Assembly (NCBI RefSeq): GCF_003986935.1
Contig: NZ_RJZE01000037.1
Coordinates: 1 to 34,480, forward strand
DNA from: Paraburkholderia kururiensis JCM 10599 = LMG 19447
Lineage (GTDB): Bacteria > Pseudomonadota > Gammaproteobacteria > Burkholderiales > Burkholderiaceae
Length of the DNA stretch: 34,480 bases
Direction: 5' to 3'
Below are positions 14,881 through 22,112 of the stretch, piece by piece (position 1 is the first letter of the stretch; the number at the start of each line of letters is the position of its first letter). The notes under the pieces were generated by a model. The model saw only the letters and a program-made list of their open reading frames with translations. It did no database searches and was not told the origin of the DNA. The position numbers and the translations under genes are program-made.

Positions 14881-15189
14881 GATTGCGGGCGCGGGTTAAT
14901 GGCCAGACGGCGTAGGCAATGGCTCAGGCCCGCCGTTCATCGTCCATCGCCCGCCGAGCTTGCGATGCTCGTGGTGTGCGACGTTGTCGCGAGAGATGTG
15001 TAGAGCGATCGCGAACGCGTCTTCGCGTGCCGCACAGGCAAGATCGGCATGGGCATCGCCCGCTAACCAGACATCGTTCCTCAACGTCCAGATACGACAA
15101 AGCCCACGGCCGATACAGCCGCGGGCCCTTCTTCCATCCGCGAAAGCAGCGCTATCGCCTGTTGCCGCCGGGTCCGACGCAGCGATCGC
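14881..15189. other. Convergent intergenic region, puuD / allA
   Basis: About 310 bp with no convincing gene. A 62-codon minus-strand frame (14896-15084) starts with TTG, is unrecognised and shows no family features. A terminator-like hairpin for the allantoin operon lies at 15102-15126. Confidence 0.4.
15097..15126 (-). terminator. Terminator-like hairpin downstream of allA
   Basis: On the minus strand GCCCGCGGC pairs with GCCGTGGGC (one G-U pair) around a 7-base loop and is followed by TTTGT. The T-run is short, so efficiency may be low. It lies 64 bases after the allA stop. Confidence 0.5.
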
Positions 15190-15717
15190 TCAACGAACCA
15201 CTGCCCTCAGCGCCTCTTCCGTCAGCCACAACGATTCCTCGAGATCCTGCTCGTTCAGATTGAGTCCGTCGCCGCCGCGATCCACGACGATGAAATCGCT
15301 CACCTCACCGAGCGCGATCAGCGGATGGTGCCAGACGCCCTTCGCGTAGTTCACGCCCTGCCAGCCGCTCGTCACGAAGGCGCGAATACCCTGCGGATCC
15401 AGCACGCCCGCCGGCGCCACGACGACGAGATACGGCCGGTCATTGAGCGGCACGAACGCCTGCGAGCCGAGCGGATGACGCTCCAGCATCGTCACCTCGA
15501 AGGGCAACTGGCGCGGCTGGCCGCGAAAGAGATTGACGAGCGGGCGACCGCCCTCGTCCGCCACGTCGATCTTCGCGAGGTCGTGATAGCGGATCGTGGT
15601 GCCCAGGTTGATGGGAACCTGCTTCGCGCCCTCGAGTTCGATCACGTCGCCGAAGGGCGCGAACGCGGCGCGCGTGAGCGGCTCGATCGCGAGTGTCTTC
15701 ATCGTTGCTGTACTCAT
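15190..15717 (-). CDS. allA: Ureidoglycolate lyase
   Basis: This 175-residue protein (MKTLAIEPLTRAAFAPFGDVIEL, NLFRGQPRQLPFEVTMLERHPLGSQAF, GVNYAKGVWHHPLIAL, DFIVVDRGG) matches the AllA cupin-like fold, which splits ureidoglycolate into glyoxylate and urea. The first ATG (15715-15717) overlaps the allantoicase stop as ATGA, implying translational coupling; an alternative ATG lies 15 bases inside (15700-15702, MKTLAIEP), which would align better with E. coli AllA. It is the last gene of the minus-strand allantoin operon. Confidence 0.93.
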   Translation of the reverse strand: MSTATMKTLAIEPLTRAAFAPFGDVIELEGAKQVPINLGTTIRYHDLAKIDVADEGGRPLVNLFRGQPRQLPFEVTMLERHPLGSQAFVPLNDRPYLVVVAPAGVLDPQGIRAFVTSGWQGVNYAKGVWHHPLIALGEVSDFIVVDRGGDGLNLNEQDLEESLWLTEEALRAVVR

Positions 15718-16730
15718 GCCAGCGTGCCCCAGAGGCGCAGACGCGAAACGCCGCCGTCCGGAATGATGTTGAAGCGCACGTGCGTGACGGGGACGGGGCC
15801 GAGCGCCGCCAGCTCCGCTTCGAAATAGTGCTGCGCGTCCATCTGCAATTTCTGTTCGTCGAGCAGCACCGGCCAGAACATGGCCTGGGTGACAAGCGAG
15901 CTGTCGGTGCCGCCCGTCACGCGCGCGGCCTGGATCGAGCAGCGGTCCGGATAGTTGCCCTTGAAGTGCGCCGTATCCACTTCGACCTTGCGGATCACGC
16001 CGGGCTGCGCGAGCGCGATGATGGTCCAGTCGTTGCCCGGTTCGCGGCGGCGGCGTGTTTCCCAGCCGTCGCCCATGTTCACGCCGCGGCCCGGCATCAA
16101 AAGGTTCGAGGCGGCGCCGAAATGCTGATTGTTCGCGGCCACCACGTAGGCACCGTTTTCCATCGCGGCGAGGTCGAACAGTTCGCTGCGGCTCGCGCCC
16201 GCCCAGTCCACCTGCGGCTGTCCATACACGCGCAGCCGCGCAATGCCGCCGTCGGGATAGATGTTGACGCGCAGGTGCGTGAAAGCGCCCGTGTTCGTCA
16301 CGTCGACGTAGTGGTGGCTGTTGCCCTGAAGGGTGGTGGACGGCACGATCTCGGTCCATTGCGTGGCGGCGCCGGGCGCCCCGTCGGCCACACAAGCGGC
16401 CTCGATGGAAGCCGCGGGTGGGAAGTTGCCGGTGAAGTGGCTCGTATCGATGTCGAGGCCCTTGATGACGCCCGGCCGCGCGAGCTTCACGATGCACCAG
16501 TCGTAGCCTGCCGTGCGCTTTCGGCGCGTCTCCCAGCCGTCCATCCACTTGCCGTGCTCGTCGTACTTGCCCGGAATGAAGACGGCCGGCTCGGGATTCA
16601 GCATGCGGTCCTTCGGCGCGAAGAAGTCGTCGCTGGCCTCCAGCGCCGCCGCGCCCAGCCGCGGGTCTGCGAGATTGACGTAGCGGCGCGTGAAGTCGGG
16701 CGCGTTGGGATCGAGAGTCGGGAGTGCCAT
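15714..16730 (-). CDS. alc: Allantoicase
   Basis: This 338-residue protein consists of two related jelly-roll halves. The internal repeat is visible: DGWETRRKRTAGYDWCIVKL with GVIKGLDIDTSHFTGNFP in the first half, and DGWETRRRREPGNDWTIIAL with GVIRKVEVDTAHFKGNYP in the second. Each half ends in HLRVNIYPDGGIARLRVYG or HVRFNIIPDGGVSRLRLWG. Allantoicase converts allantoate to ureidoglycolate plus urea. Start at ATG 16728-16730 with AAGGAAG upstream. The stop overlaps the allA start by ATGA. Confidence 0.96.
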   Translation of the reverse strand: MALPTLDPNAPDFTRRYVNLADPRLGAAALEASDDFFAPKDRMLNPEPAVFIPGKYDEHGKWMDGWETRRKRTAGYDWCIVKLARPGVIKGLDIDTSHFTGNFPPAASIEAACVADGAPGAATQWTEIVPSTTLQGNSHHYVDVTNTGAFTHLRVNIYPDGGIARLRVYGQPQVDWAGASRSELFDLAAMENGAYVVAANNQHFGAASNLLMPGRGVNMGDGWETRRRREPGNDWTIIALAQPGVIRKVEVDTAHFKGNYPDRCSIQAARVTGGTDSSLVTQAMFWPVLLDEQKLQMDAQHYFEAELAALGPVPVTHVRFNIIPDGGVSRLRLWGTLA

Positions 16731-16798
16731 CGTTGTCTTCCTTGGGTGTGTCTGTGTCGGGAAATGCCGTCTGTGACGACGGTCGGATGTGTGTGGTG

Positions 16799-17335
16799 TC
16801 AGGCGCGCGACGCCGGCTCGTCGATGAGTTCGTCGAGCCTGAAGCGCGCAATGCGATAGATCTGGTCGAGGCTCGCGCGCAGTTCGTCGGCGCGGCTGTT
16901 GTTCACGCGCGCTTCGAAGCTCGCGATGATGCCGTGCCGGTCGTAGCCGCGCACGGCCAGGATGAACGGGAAGCCGAATTTTTCGCGGTAGGTGCGGTTC
17001 AATTGCTGAAGCCGGTCGAACTCTTCCTGCGTGCATTGGTTGAGTCCGGCGCCGCTCTGCTCGCGCGTGGATTCGGCCGTCAGTTCGCCGCGCACCGCGG
17101 CCTTGCCCGCCAGCTCCGGGTGTGCGTTGACGAGCGCGAGTTGCTTCGCCTCGCCCGCCGCTTCCACGGCCTTCGACATCGCGCGGTGCAGCGCCTCGAT
17201 GCTCGCGAAGGGTCGCTCGCCCGCTACGGCCTCGGGCACCCACGGCGAATGCTCGAAGATGCCCGAGAGCGCGGTGACGAACGCGCGGACAGGCAACGCA
17301 TTGATCTGGTCGAGGGTATGGCGCATGGCCTTCAT
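16799..17335 (-). CDS. uraD: OHCU decarboxylase
   Basis: This 178-residue, all-helical protein has FEHSPWVPEAV, NAHPELAGKAAVRGELTAESTREQSGAGL and FGFPFILAVRGYDRHGIIASFEARVNNSRADE, the conserved UraD core including the catalytic His of the HPELAGK motif. It decarboxylates OHCU stereospecifically to S-allantoin. The ATG (17333-17335) overlaps the puuE stop as ATGA; an alternative start is the ATG 9 bases inside (MRHTLDQINAL). It lies between puuE and alc in the same operon. Confidence 0.95.
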   Translation of the reverse strand: MKAMRHTLDQINALPVRAFVTALSGIFEHSPWVPEAVAGERPFASIEALHRAMSKAVEAAGEAKQLALVNAHPELAGKAAVRGELTAESTREQSGAGLNQCTQEEFDRLQQLNRTYREKFGFPFILAVRGYDRHGIIASFEARVNNSRADELRASLDQIYRIARFRLDELIDEPASRA

Positions 17336-18282
17336 GCCGCGGCTCCGCGGCCCGTCTGCGCATACGGATGCCGTTCGCGCCAGTGGCGCGCGATGTCGAC
17401 GCGGCGCGTCACCCACACGCGGTCGTGCTGCTCGATGTGATCGAGAAAGCGCTGCAACGCGCGAAAGCGCCCCGGACGACCGAGCAGCCGGCAGTGCATG
17501 CCTACCGACAGCATCTTCGGCGCTTCGTCGCCCTCTTCGTAGAGCACGTCGAAGGCATCTCGCAGGTAGGTGAAGAAATGGTCGGCGGTGTTGAAGCCCT
17601 GCGGCGTGGCGAAGCGCATGTCGTTGGTATCGAGCGTGTACGGCACGATGAGTTGCGGCACTTTCGTGCCGTCCGTCACCTCCACCTCCATCCAGAACGG
17701 CAGGTCGTCGCCGTAGTAATCGGAGTCGTAGAGAAAGCCGCCGTATTCGGCAACGAGCCGGTGCGTGTTCGGGCTGTCGCGCCCGGTGTACCAGCCGAGC
17801 GGTTGTACGCCCGTGACGCGCTCGATGGCCTGCATGCCGAGCCGCATGTGTTCCGCTTCGCGCTCGGGCGCCATGTCCTGATAGTGAATCCAGCGATAGC
17901 CGTGACACGCAATCTCGTGGCCCAGCTCGACGAACGCCTTCGCGACCTCGGGGTTGCGCTCCATCGCCATGCCCACGCCGAACACCGTGAGCGGCAAGCC
18001 GCGCTTTTCGAACTCGCGCAGAATGCGCCACACGCCGGCGCGCGAGCCGTATTCGTAGATCGACTCCATGCTCATGTGGCGCGACGGATACGCTGCTGCG
18101 CCCACAATCTCGGAAAGAAACTGCTCGGATGCCGGGTCGCCGTGCAGCACGCAGTTCTCGCCGCCCTCTTCGTAGTTCAGTACGAACTGCACCGCAACGC
18201 GCGCGCGGCTGGGCCAGTCGGCCTGCACGGGATAACGGCCATAGCCGGCCAGATCGCGGGGATAGTGAGAGTCGAGTGTCAT
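17332..18282 (-). CDS. puuE: Allantoinase PuuE (polysaccharide-deacetylase fold)
   Basis: The protein (316 residues from ATG 18280-18282) carries SHYPRDLAGYGRYP, VAVQFVLNYEEGGENCVLHGD, YEYGSRAGVWRILREFEKRGLPLTVFGVGMAMERNPE, GHEIACHGYRWIHYQ and GWYTGRDSPNTHRLVAEYGGFLYDSDYYGDDLPFW. These are diagnostic for the metal-independent PuuE allantoinase, a member of the carbohydrate-esterase-4 fold unrelated to amidohydrolase-type AllB. It opens S-allantoin to allantoate. A TTG 12 bases upstream (18292-18294) is an alternative start; neither has a clear ribosome-binding site. The gene ends by overlapping uraD. Confidence 0.95.
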   Translation of the reverse strand: MTLDSHYPRDLAGYGRYPVQADWPSRARVAVQFVLNYEEGGENCVLHGDPASEQFLSEIVGAAAYPSRHMSMESIYEYGSRAGVWRILREFEKRGLPLTVFGVGMAMERNPEVAKAFVELGHEIACHGYRWIHYQDMAPEREAEHMRLGMQAIERVTGVQPLGWYTGRDSPNTHRLVAEYGGFLYDSDYYGDDLPFWMEVEVTDGTKVPQLIVPYTLDTNDMRFATPQGFNTADHFFTYLRDAFDVLYEEGDEAPKMLSVGMHCRLLGRPGRFRALQRFLDHIEQHDRVWVTRRVDIARHWRERHPYAQTGRGAAA

Positions 18283-18648
18283 GATGGAAGGCAAGTGTCG
18301 AAACGGAAGAAGGCGGTGCCCGGCGGGACGTGATGCCTATGCGGGGCCCGTGCGATGCGTGGATATCGGCCGCCTTCAGGACCGGACCAGTGTAGCGAAA
18401 ACAATCCGGAGCGCCCATACAGCGGGCGAGATAGTGCCCGTCAGCAGCGATGTATGTGCAGTGCGCAAAAACCGGCGTGGCCTGGGCGTGTGCTCGGTCT
18501 GCCTCTGCCATGCATCGCATCGCGCTCTCGCGCTGTGCTCGCGGCGTGCATCACGTACGTTCGTTGCGCGCCATCGTCAGCCTCTCACGGCCACCGCCAT
18601 GCCCCGCCGCTGCCAGCCGCGCTGTCAGCCCAACTGTCAGCCGAACCG
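18283..18648. other. Gap between the racemase gene and puuE
   Basis: This 366-bp gap interrupts the otherwise tight minus-strand operon. No gene is supported. On the minus strand a TACACT -10-like hexamer (encoded at 18389-18394) lies about 110 bases before the puuE start, so puuE-uraD-alc-allA may have their own promoter; the -35 match is poor. A 12-bp repeat array occupies the right end. Confidence 0.4.
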
Positions 18649-18659
18649 TCAGCCGAACC
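18612..18659. repeat. 12-bp tandem repeat spanning the racemase stop codon
   Basis: Four units of 12 bp run from 18612 to 18659. The two nearest the gene are identical (GTCAGCCGAACC at 18636-18647 and 18648-18659); the next is GTCAGCCCAACT and the farthest GCCAGCCGCGCT. The TGA stop of the racemase gene (18649-18651) lies inside the last unit, and because the unit is a multiple of three, in-frame TGA recurs in the next two units. Confidence 0.85.
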
Positions 18660-19434
18660 GGTACGCCGTCTTCGGGGCCTCCATGTCGGGCAAGCCGTCG
18701 CCGCCGGGGCTGAAGCGTTCGAGTTCGCCGTCGTAACGCTTCGGAAGCGGCCGCGCAAAGTCGCCGCGCTTGGCCGTGGCGAGCCGCAACGCGACGAGCG
18801 CTTCGGCCCATTTCACCGCGGCCGTTACGCCTTCCACCACCGGCACGCCCACAGCGTCTTCCACGTAGGCGCACAACTCGGCCATGCCGGCACAACCGAG
18901 CACGATGGACTCGGCGCCGTCTTCGTCGATTGCGCGGCGGCATTCGTCCACGATCAACTCGCGTGCCGCCGAGCCGGGACGGTCCAGATCGAGCACGGCG
19001 ACGTCGGTTGCGCGCACGTTGCGGCAAAAGCGCCGCATGCCGTAGCGCTCGGCCAGATGCCAGGCCATCGAACGCGTGCGCGCCAGCGTCGTCACCACGG
19101 AAAAGCCTGGTGCCAGCACGCTCGCCGCGTGCATCGCGGCCTCGGCAATGCCGATCACCGGACCACGCGCCAGTTCGCGCGCGGCATACAGGCCTGGGTC
19201 GCCAAAGCAGGCGATCACGTAGGCGTCGAAGCCCTCGCGTTCGCCTGCGGCCACCTCGGCGAGCAGGCCTGGCGTGGCCATGGCCTCGTCGTAATAGCCT
19301 TCGATGGAAGGCGGCCCCATGGTCGGACTTACCGCCACGACCTCGGTGCCCGCCGCGGCGACCTCGCGCGCGCAGCGGCCCATCGCATCGGTCATGCGCT
19401 GTGTGGTGTTCGGATTAATGAGCTTGATGCGCAT
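18649..19434 (-). CDS. Asp/Glu/hydantoin racemase family protein, probable allantoin racemase
   Basis: This 261-residue protein starts MRIKLINPNTTQRMTDAMG, the classic hydantoin/allantoin racemase N-terminus, and has the two catalytic cysteines expected of the family: C76 in VIACFGDPGLYAARE and C181 in IVLGCAGMAELC. GGGAG is 5 bases before the ATG. Placed between an NCS1 permease and puuE, it most likely interconverts R- and S-allantoin so that chemically formed R-allantoin can enter the S-specific pathway (compare HpxA). The C-terminal residues (GLPDMEAPKTAYRFG) end in a repeat array that duplicates the stop codon. Confidence 0.88.
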   Translation of the reverse strand: MRIKLINPNTTQRMTDAMGRCAREVAAAGTEVVAVSPTMGPPSIEGYYDEAMATPGLLAEVAAGEREGFDAYVIACFGDPGLYAARELARGPVIGIAEAAMHAASVLAPGFSVVTTLARTRSMAWHLAERYGMRRFCRNVRATDVAVLDLDRPGSAARELIVDECRRAIDEDGAESIVLGCAGMAELCAYVEDAVGVPVVEGVTAAVKWAEALVALRLATAKRGDFARPLPKRYDGELERFSPGGDGLPDMEAPKTAYRFG

Positions 19435-19456
19435 GGTGACTCCCAAGGTTGAACGA

Positions 19457-20956
19457 TCAGCGTGCGGCCGCCAGCGCCCGATAGAAAACCGCGCCGAGCG
19501 CCGCGCCGATGAACCACGAAAAATTCGCGAGGTTATCGAGATGCGGCACGAGCACGCAGGCCACCGCAATCAGCGCCGCGGGCAGCAGCGCGGCCACCGC
19601 CCGGTAGTTGACGCCATTGCGATACCAGTACGCGCCGGTGGGCGACACGGTGTAGAGATCGCCCGTTTCGATCTTCTGGCGCTTGACGAGATAGAAGTCC
19701 GTCACGAGCACGCCATAGAGCGGCCCGATGAAGCTGCCCAGCACGTCGAGCGTGTAGTGGATCACGGCCGGGTTGTTGAAGAGATTCCACGGCGTGATGA
19801 AGACGGAGGCCACCGCCGCCAGCATGCCGCCCGCGCGCCAACTGATGAGACGCGGCGCGACGTTCGAGAAGTCGAATGCCGGCGAGACGAAGTTCGCGAC
19901 GATGTTGATGCCGATGGTGGCGATGGTGAAGGTCAACGCGCCCAGCACCACGGCCGTGGGCTGATCGATGCGGCCTACTGTTTCGACGGGGTCGGTGATC
20001 AGTTGGCCGAACACGGGCAGCGTGGCCGACGTGGTCACCACCGTCACGAGCGAGAACGCGAGGAAGTTGACGGGCAGCCCCCAGAAGTTGCCGCGCTTCA
20101 CGCTGCGAAAGCTCCTGCCGTAGCGCGAGAAGTCGCCGAAGTTCAGCATCGGCCCCGAGAAATACGACACCACGAGCGAGATGGCCGTCACCATGACGGG
20201 CAGCACCTCCATGCCGTGATACTTCACGCCGCCCAGGTTGATGCCGATGTTGTTCCAGCCCGCGCGCCACACCATGTAGCCCGCGAGCACGAACATCACC
20301 ACGTAGACGGCGGGGCCGGCGAAGTCGATGAACTTCTTGATGGTCTCCATGCCGTTCCAGAACACCAGCGCCTGCAAGACCCAGAGCGTCATGAAGCCTG
20401 CCCAGCCGAGCGCGGAAAGACCTGCGAAGCCATGCCGATGCACGTCGGCATACGGCATCAGTTGCGGGAAGAACTTGAGCACGACGATGACGAGCGCGCT
20501 CGACGCGAGATAGGTCTGGATGCCGTACCACGCCACCGCGATGAGCCCGCGGATCACCGCCGGAATGTTCGCCCCGAGCACGCCGAACGTCGCGCGGCAG
20601 GCCACGGGATACGGTACGCCATGCATCTGGCTGGGCCGTGCGATGAGGTTGCACAGCACGTTCACGATGCCGATGCCCACGAGCAGCGCAATCAGCACCT
20701 GCCAGCTCGTGAGGCCGAGCGCGAAGAGGCTGCCCGCGAACACATAGCCGCCCACGCTGTGCACGTCCGACATCCAGAACGCGAAGATGTTGTAAGCGCC
20801 CCAGGTCTGGTGACGCAATGGCGCGAGGTCGTGGTTGTAGAGACGCTCGCTGTAGCCTGCGGGCACCAATACGTCGCCCTCGCCTGCGTCGGACGCCGTG
20901 GCGTCGTCGTACGCGGATGTTGCCGGCGCGCTTTGCGCCGCACTGAACTGAGCCAT
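19457..20956 (-). CDS. NCS1 family nucleobase:cation symporter (allantoin/urate permease candidate)
   Basis: This 499-residue protein has 12 predicted membrane segments. LYNHDLAPLRHQTWGAYNIFAFWMSDVHSVGGYVFAGSLFALGL, then MHGVPYPVACRATFGVLGANIPAVIRGLIAVAWYGIQTYLAS and GPLYGVLVTDFYLVKRQKI are NCS1 signatures, as in PucI, Mhp1 and related allantoin/hydantoin carriers. A strong GGAGGAGG site lies 4 bases before ATG 20954-20956; the longer upstream frame is rejected. It is the first gene of the allantoin operon, 22 bases before the racemase. The substrate is most likely allantoin or urate, by context. Confidence 0.93.
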   Translation of the reverse strand: MAQFSAAQSAPATSAYDDATASDAGEGDVLVPAGYSERLYNHDLAPLRHQTWGAYNIFAFWMSDVHSVGGYVFAGSLFALGLTSWQVLIALLVGIGIVNVLCNLIARPSQMHGVPYPVACRATFGVLGANIPAVIRGLIAVAWYGIQTYLASSALVIVVLKFFPQLMPYADVHRHGFAGLSALGWAGFMTLWVLQALVFWNGMETIKKFIDFAGPAVYVVMFVLAGYMVWRAGWNNIGINLGGVKYHGMEVLPVMVTAISLVVSYFSGPMLNFGDFSRYGRSFRSVKRGNFWGLPVNFLAFSLVTVVTTSATLPVFGQLITDPVETVGRIDQPTAVVLGALTFTIATIGINIVANFVSPAFDFSNVAPRLISWRAGGMLAAVASVFITPWNLFNNPAVIHYTLDVLGSFIGPLYGVLVTDFYLVKRQKIETGDLYTVSPTGAYWYRNGVNYRAVAALLPAALIAVACVLVPHLDNLANFSWFIGAALGAVFYRALAAAR

Positions 20957-21002
20957 GACTCCTCCTCCGTGAGATGGAAACGCCGGTCGCTCTGCTACTC
21001 GC

Positions 21003-21038
21003 CTTGTGTCATGCCTTGCATGACGTCTTGCGTCATCG
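21003..21038. repeat. 12-bp imperfect tandem repeat with dyad, in the permease leader
   Basis: CTTGTGTCATGC, CTTGCATGACGT and CTTGCGTCATCG lie head to tail. The first two form an inverted repeat GTCATG-CCTTG-CATGAC (21008-21024) about 50 bases before the permease ATG, able to form a stem in the mRNA. Confidence 0.55.
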
Positions 21039-21317
21039 GCGGGCAGGCGGCGTTGTGCTGCATCCCTCATGCCAGTTGCCGGCGGGTTGCCGGCGGGCTG
21101 CCAGATGAGCGCCAGCGGAACGGCATGGGGCGCCACGGTGGTCTGCGTACTTTCCGTACGGCGTTTGTGTCGACGCGGCGAGACCGTGGCGCTCGCCTCG
21201 ACGTTGGTACTGGCCGGGATTCGTTTCAGTGCGCGGCGCACCACGTGCAGGCACGCCGGCGCCAACGGTGAAGCCTGCGGCGGTGTGTCCTCTCGTGCAG
21301 GCGCCGTTATGGTTGGT

Positions 21318-21345
21318 ATCTTAGGATGGACATAAAGATTGTCAA
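21318..21345 (-). promoter_or_regulatory. Sigma70-like promoter of the allantoin operon
   Basis: On the minus strand a perfect -35 hexamer TTGACA (encoded at 21340-21345) is followed after 16 bp by TAAGAT (21318-21323; 4 of 6). The predicted start of transcription is near 21310. The -35 lies inside the GntR-like palindrome at 21338-21349, the classic layout for repression. Confidence 0.6.
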
Positions 21346-21349
21346 CAAT
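21338..21349. promoter_or_regulatory. GntR-like operator, site 1
   Basis: ATTGT-CA-ACAAT has perfect 5-bp arms. Palindromes of the form TTGTNNACAA are typical targets of GntR-family (FadR-subfamily) regulators, which often govern purine/allantoin catabolism. No GntR gene is present in the window. The site overlaps the -35 of the permease promoter. Confidence 0.55.
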
Positions 21350-21514
21350 TTTTGGGTGGGGTTTTCGAGGAGATGGCCTGGCATGGTTTGGCCGCAGCGA
21401 GCGGGAATCAGTACCGTTTCCTGGCTTGATCACCACAAGACAGGTCCCATGCGCGGTGCGTGATGGTTCCGTGGAGCGCGCCGCTTCGACCCGACGTCCT
21501 CAGATGCCCCTATT

Positions 21515-21528
21515 TTTTGTCAACAAAA
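21515..21528. promoter_or_regulatory. GntR-like operator, site 2
   Basis: TTTTGT-CA-ACAAAA has perfect 6-bp arms and the same TTGTCAACAA core as site 1, 178 bp away (about 17 helical turns). It is nearer the DUF3079 gene. Two identical 10-base cores in one intergenic region of GC-rich DNA are unlikely by chance; looping repression is possible. Confidence 0.5.
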
Positions 21529-21706
21529 TCGAAGCCGGTTGTGCCCAGCGGGCCGACAAGCCAGGCAACATGGGCGCAGTGGTGGCAGTTCACCTCCGGC
21601 GAAGGCCGGCGCCCGTCTCTGCGTCATTCAGACTCAGTTCTCGTCCCTGACCGGGCCGGATAATGATGTTTTGCGTTATCGCGATGGAATCGCCCGGAGA
21701 ACACGC

Positions 21707-21964
21707 ATGGCCAAGGTATTTCCGCTGCACCCGCTGCATCCGGAGCGAATCTGCTGGGGCTGCGATCACTACTGCCAGGCGAGCGACATGCGTTGTGGCA
21801 ACGGACAAAGCCGCACCCAGCATCCGGCCGAATTGCTCGGCGACGACTGGTACGAACACGGCGATTGGGGACTCGATGTAAGCCCCGGCGACAAGTGCGT
21901 GAAATCCAGCAGCGGCAGTACCACGAACCAGGCGCGTAATCCTGCGCCGGACGTACCGCGGTAA
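21707..21964 (+). CDS. DUF3079 domain-containing small cysteine-rich protein
   Basis: This 85-residue protein (MAKVFPLHPLHPERICWGCDHYCQ, MRCGNGQSRTQHPAELLGDDWYEHGDW) is recognisable as DUF3079, a family of unknown function common in Burkholderiales and other proteobacteria. The four cysteines C16, C19, C23 and C30 (CxxCx3Cx6C) suggest a bound metal or iron-sulphur cluster; this is inference. GGAGA lies 7 bases before the ATG. A GATAAT -10-like hexamer is at 21659-21664. It is an independent gene between two minus-strand operons. Confidence 0.88.
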   Translation: MAKVFPLHPLHPERICWGCDHYCQASDMRCGNGQSRTQHPAELLGDDWYEHGDWGLDVSPGDKCVKSSSGSTTNQARNPAPDVPR

Positions 21965-22035
21965 ATCCACCCCGCAGCCGCCCGCGCGAGACGGCTTGGC
22001 TTCGTTGTCGCGCCGAACCTGAAAAAAGCGACCTG

Positions 22036-22068
22036 AAAAAAAGCGGGCCCTCCTGAACCGGGCCCGCT
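22036..22068 (-). terminator. Strong terminator of the tadA-ldcA operon
   Basis: On the minus strand AGCGGGCCC and GGGCCCGCT (encoded at 22060-22068 and 22042-22050) form a 9-bp stem with a 9-base loop, followed by TTTTTTT (22036-22042). It lies 45 bases after the ldcA stop. Confidence 0.88.
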
Positions 22069-22112
22069 CCGCCTGCGCTTCTCCGGGGTGCGCCGCCCCC
22101 CCGCCGCCCCTC

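Larger units (their letters stand above)
20957..21706. other. Long divergent intergenic region, NCS1 permease / DUF3079
   Basis: This 750-bp stretch has no supported gene. It holds a sigma70-like promoter for the permease (minus strand) overlapped by a GntR-like operator, a second copy of that operator 178 bp to the right, three 12-bp imperfect repeats (21003-21038) and a duplicated TTGCCGGCGGG. If the promoter is real, the permease mRNA has a leader of about 350 nt. Confidence 0.55.

Noticed and set aside
14896..15084. 62-codon minus-strand ORF between puuD and allA
   Set aside because: It starts with TTG, matches no family I know and ends before a region already explained by terminators; not supported as a gene.
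20957..21310. Purine or guanine riboswitch in the permease leader
   Set aside because: I looked for the conserved three-way-junction core and loop sequences and did not find them; only a small stem is visible.
21069..21335. 88-codon plus-strand ORF in the permease leader region
   Set aside because: It has an unremarkable high-GC composition and lies across the predicted minus-strand promoter; no evidence of coding.
20957..21436. N-terminal extension of the NCS1 permease by 160 codons
   Set aside because: The sequence is not like any NCS1 N-terminus, and a very strong GGAGGAGG site marks the ATG at 20956.
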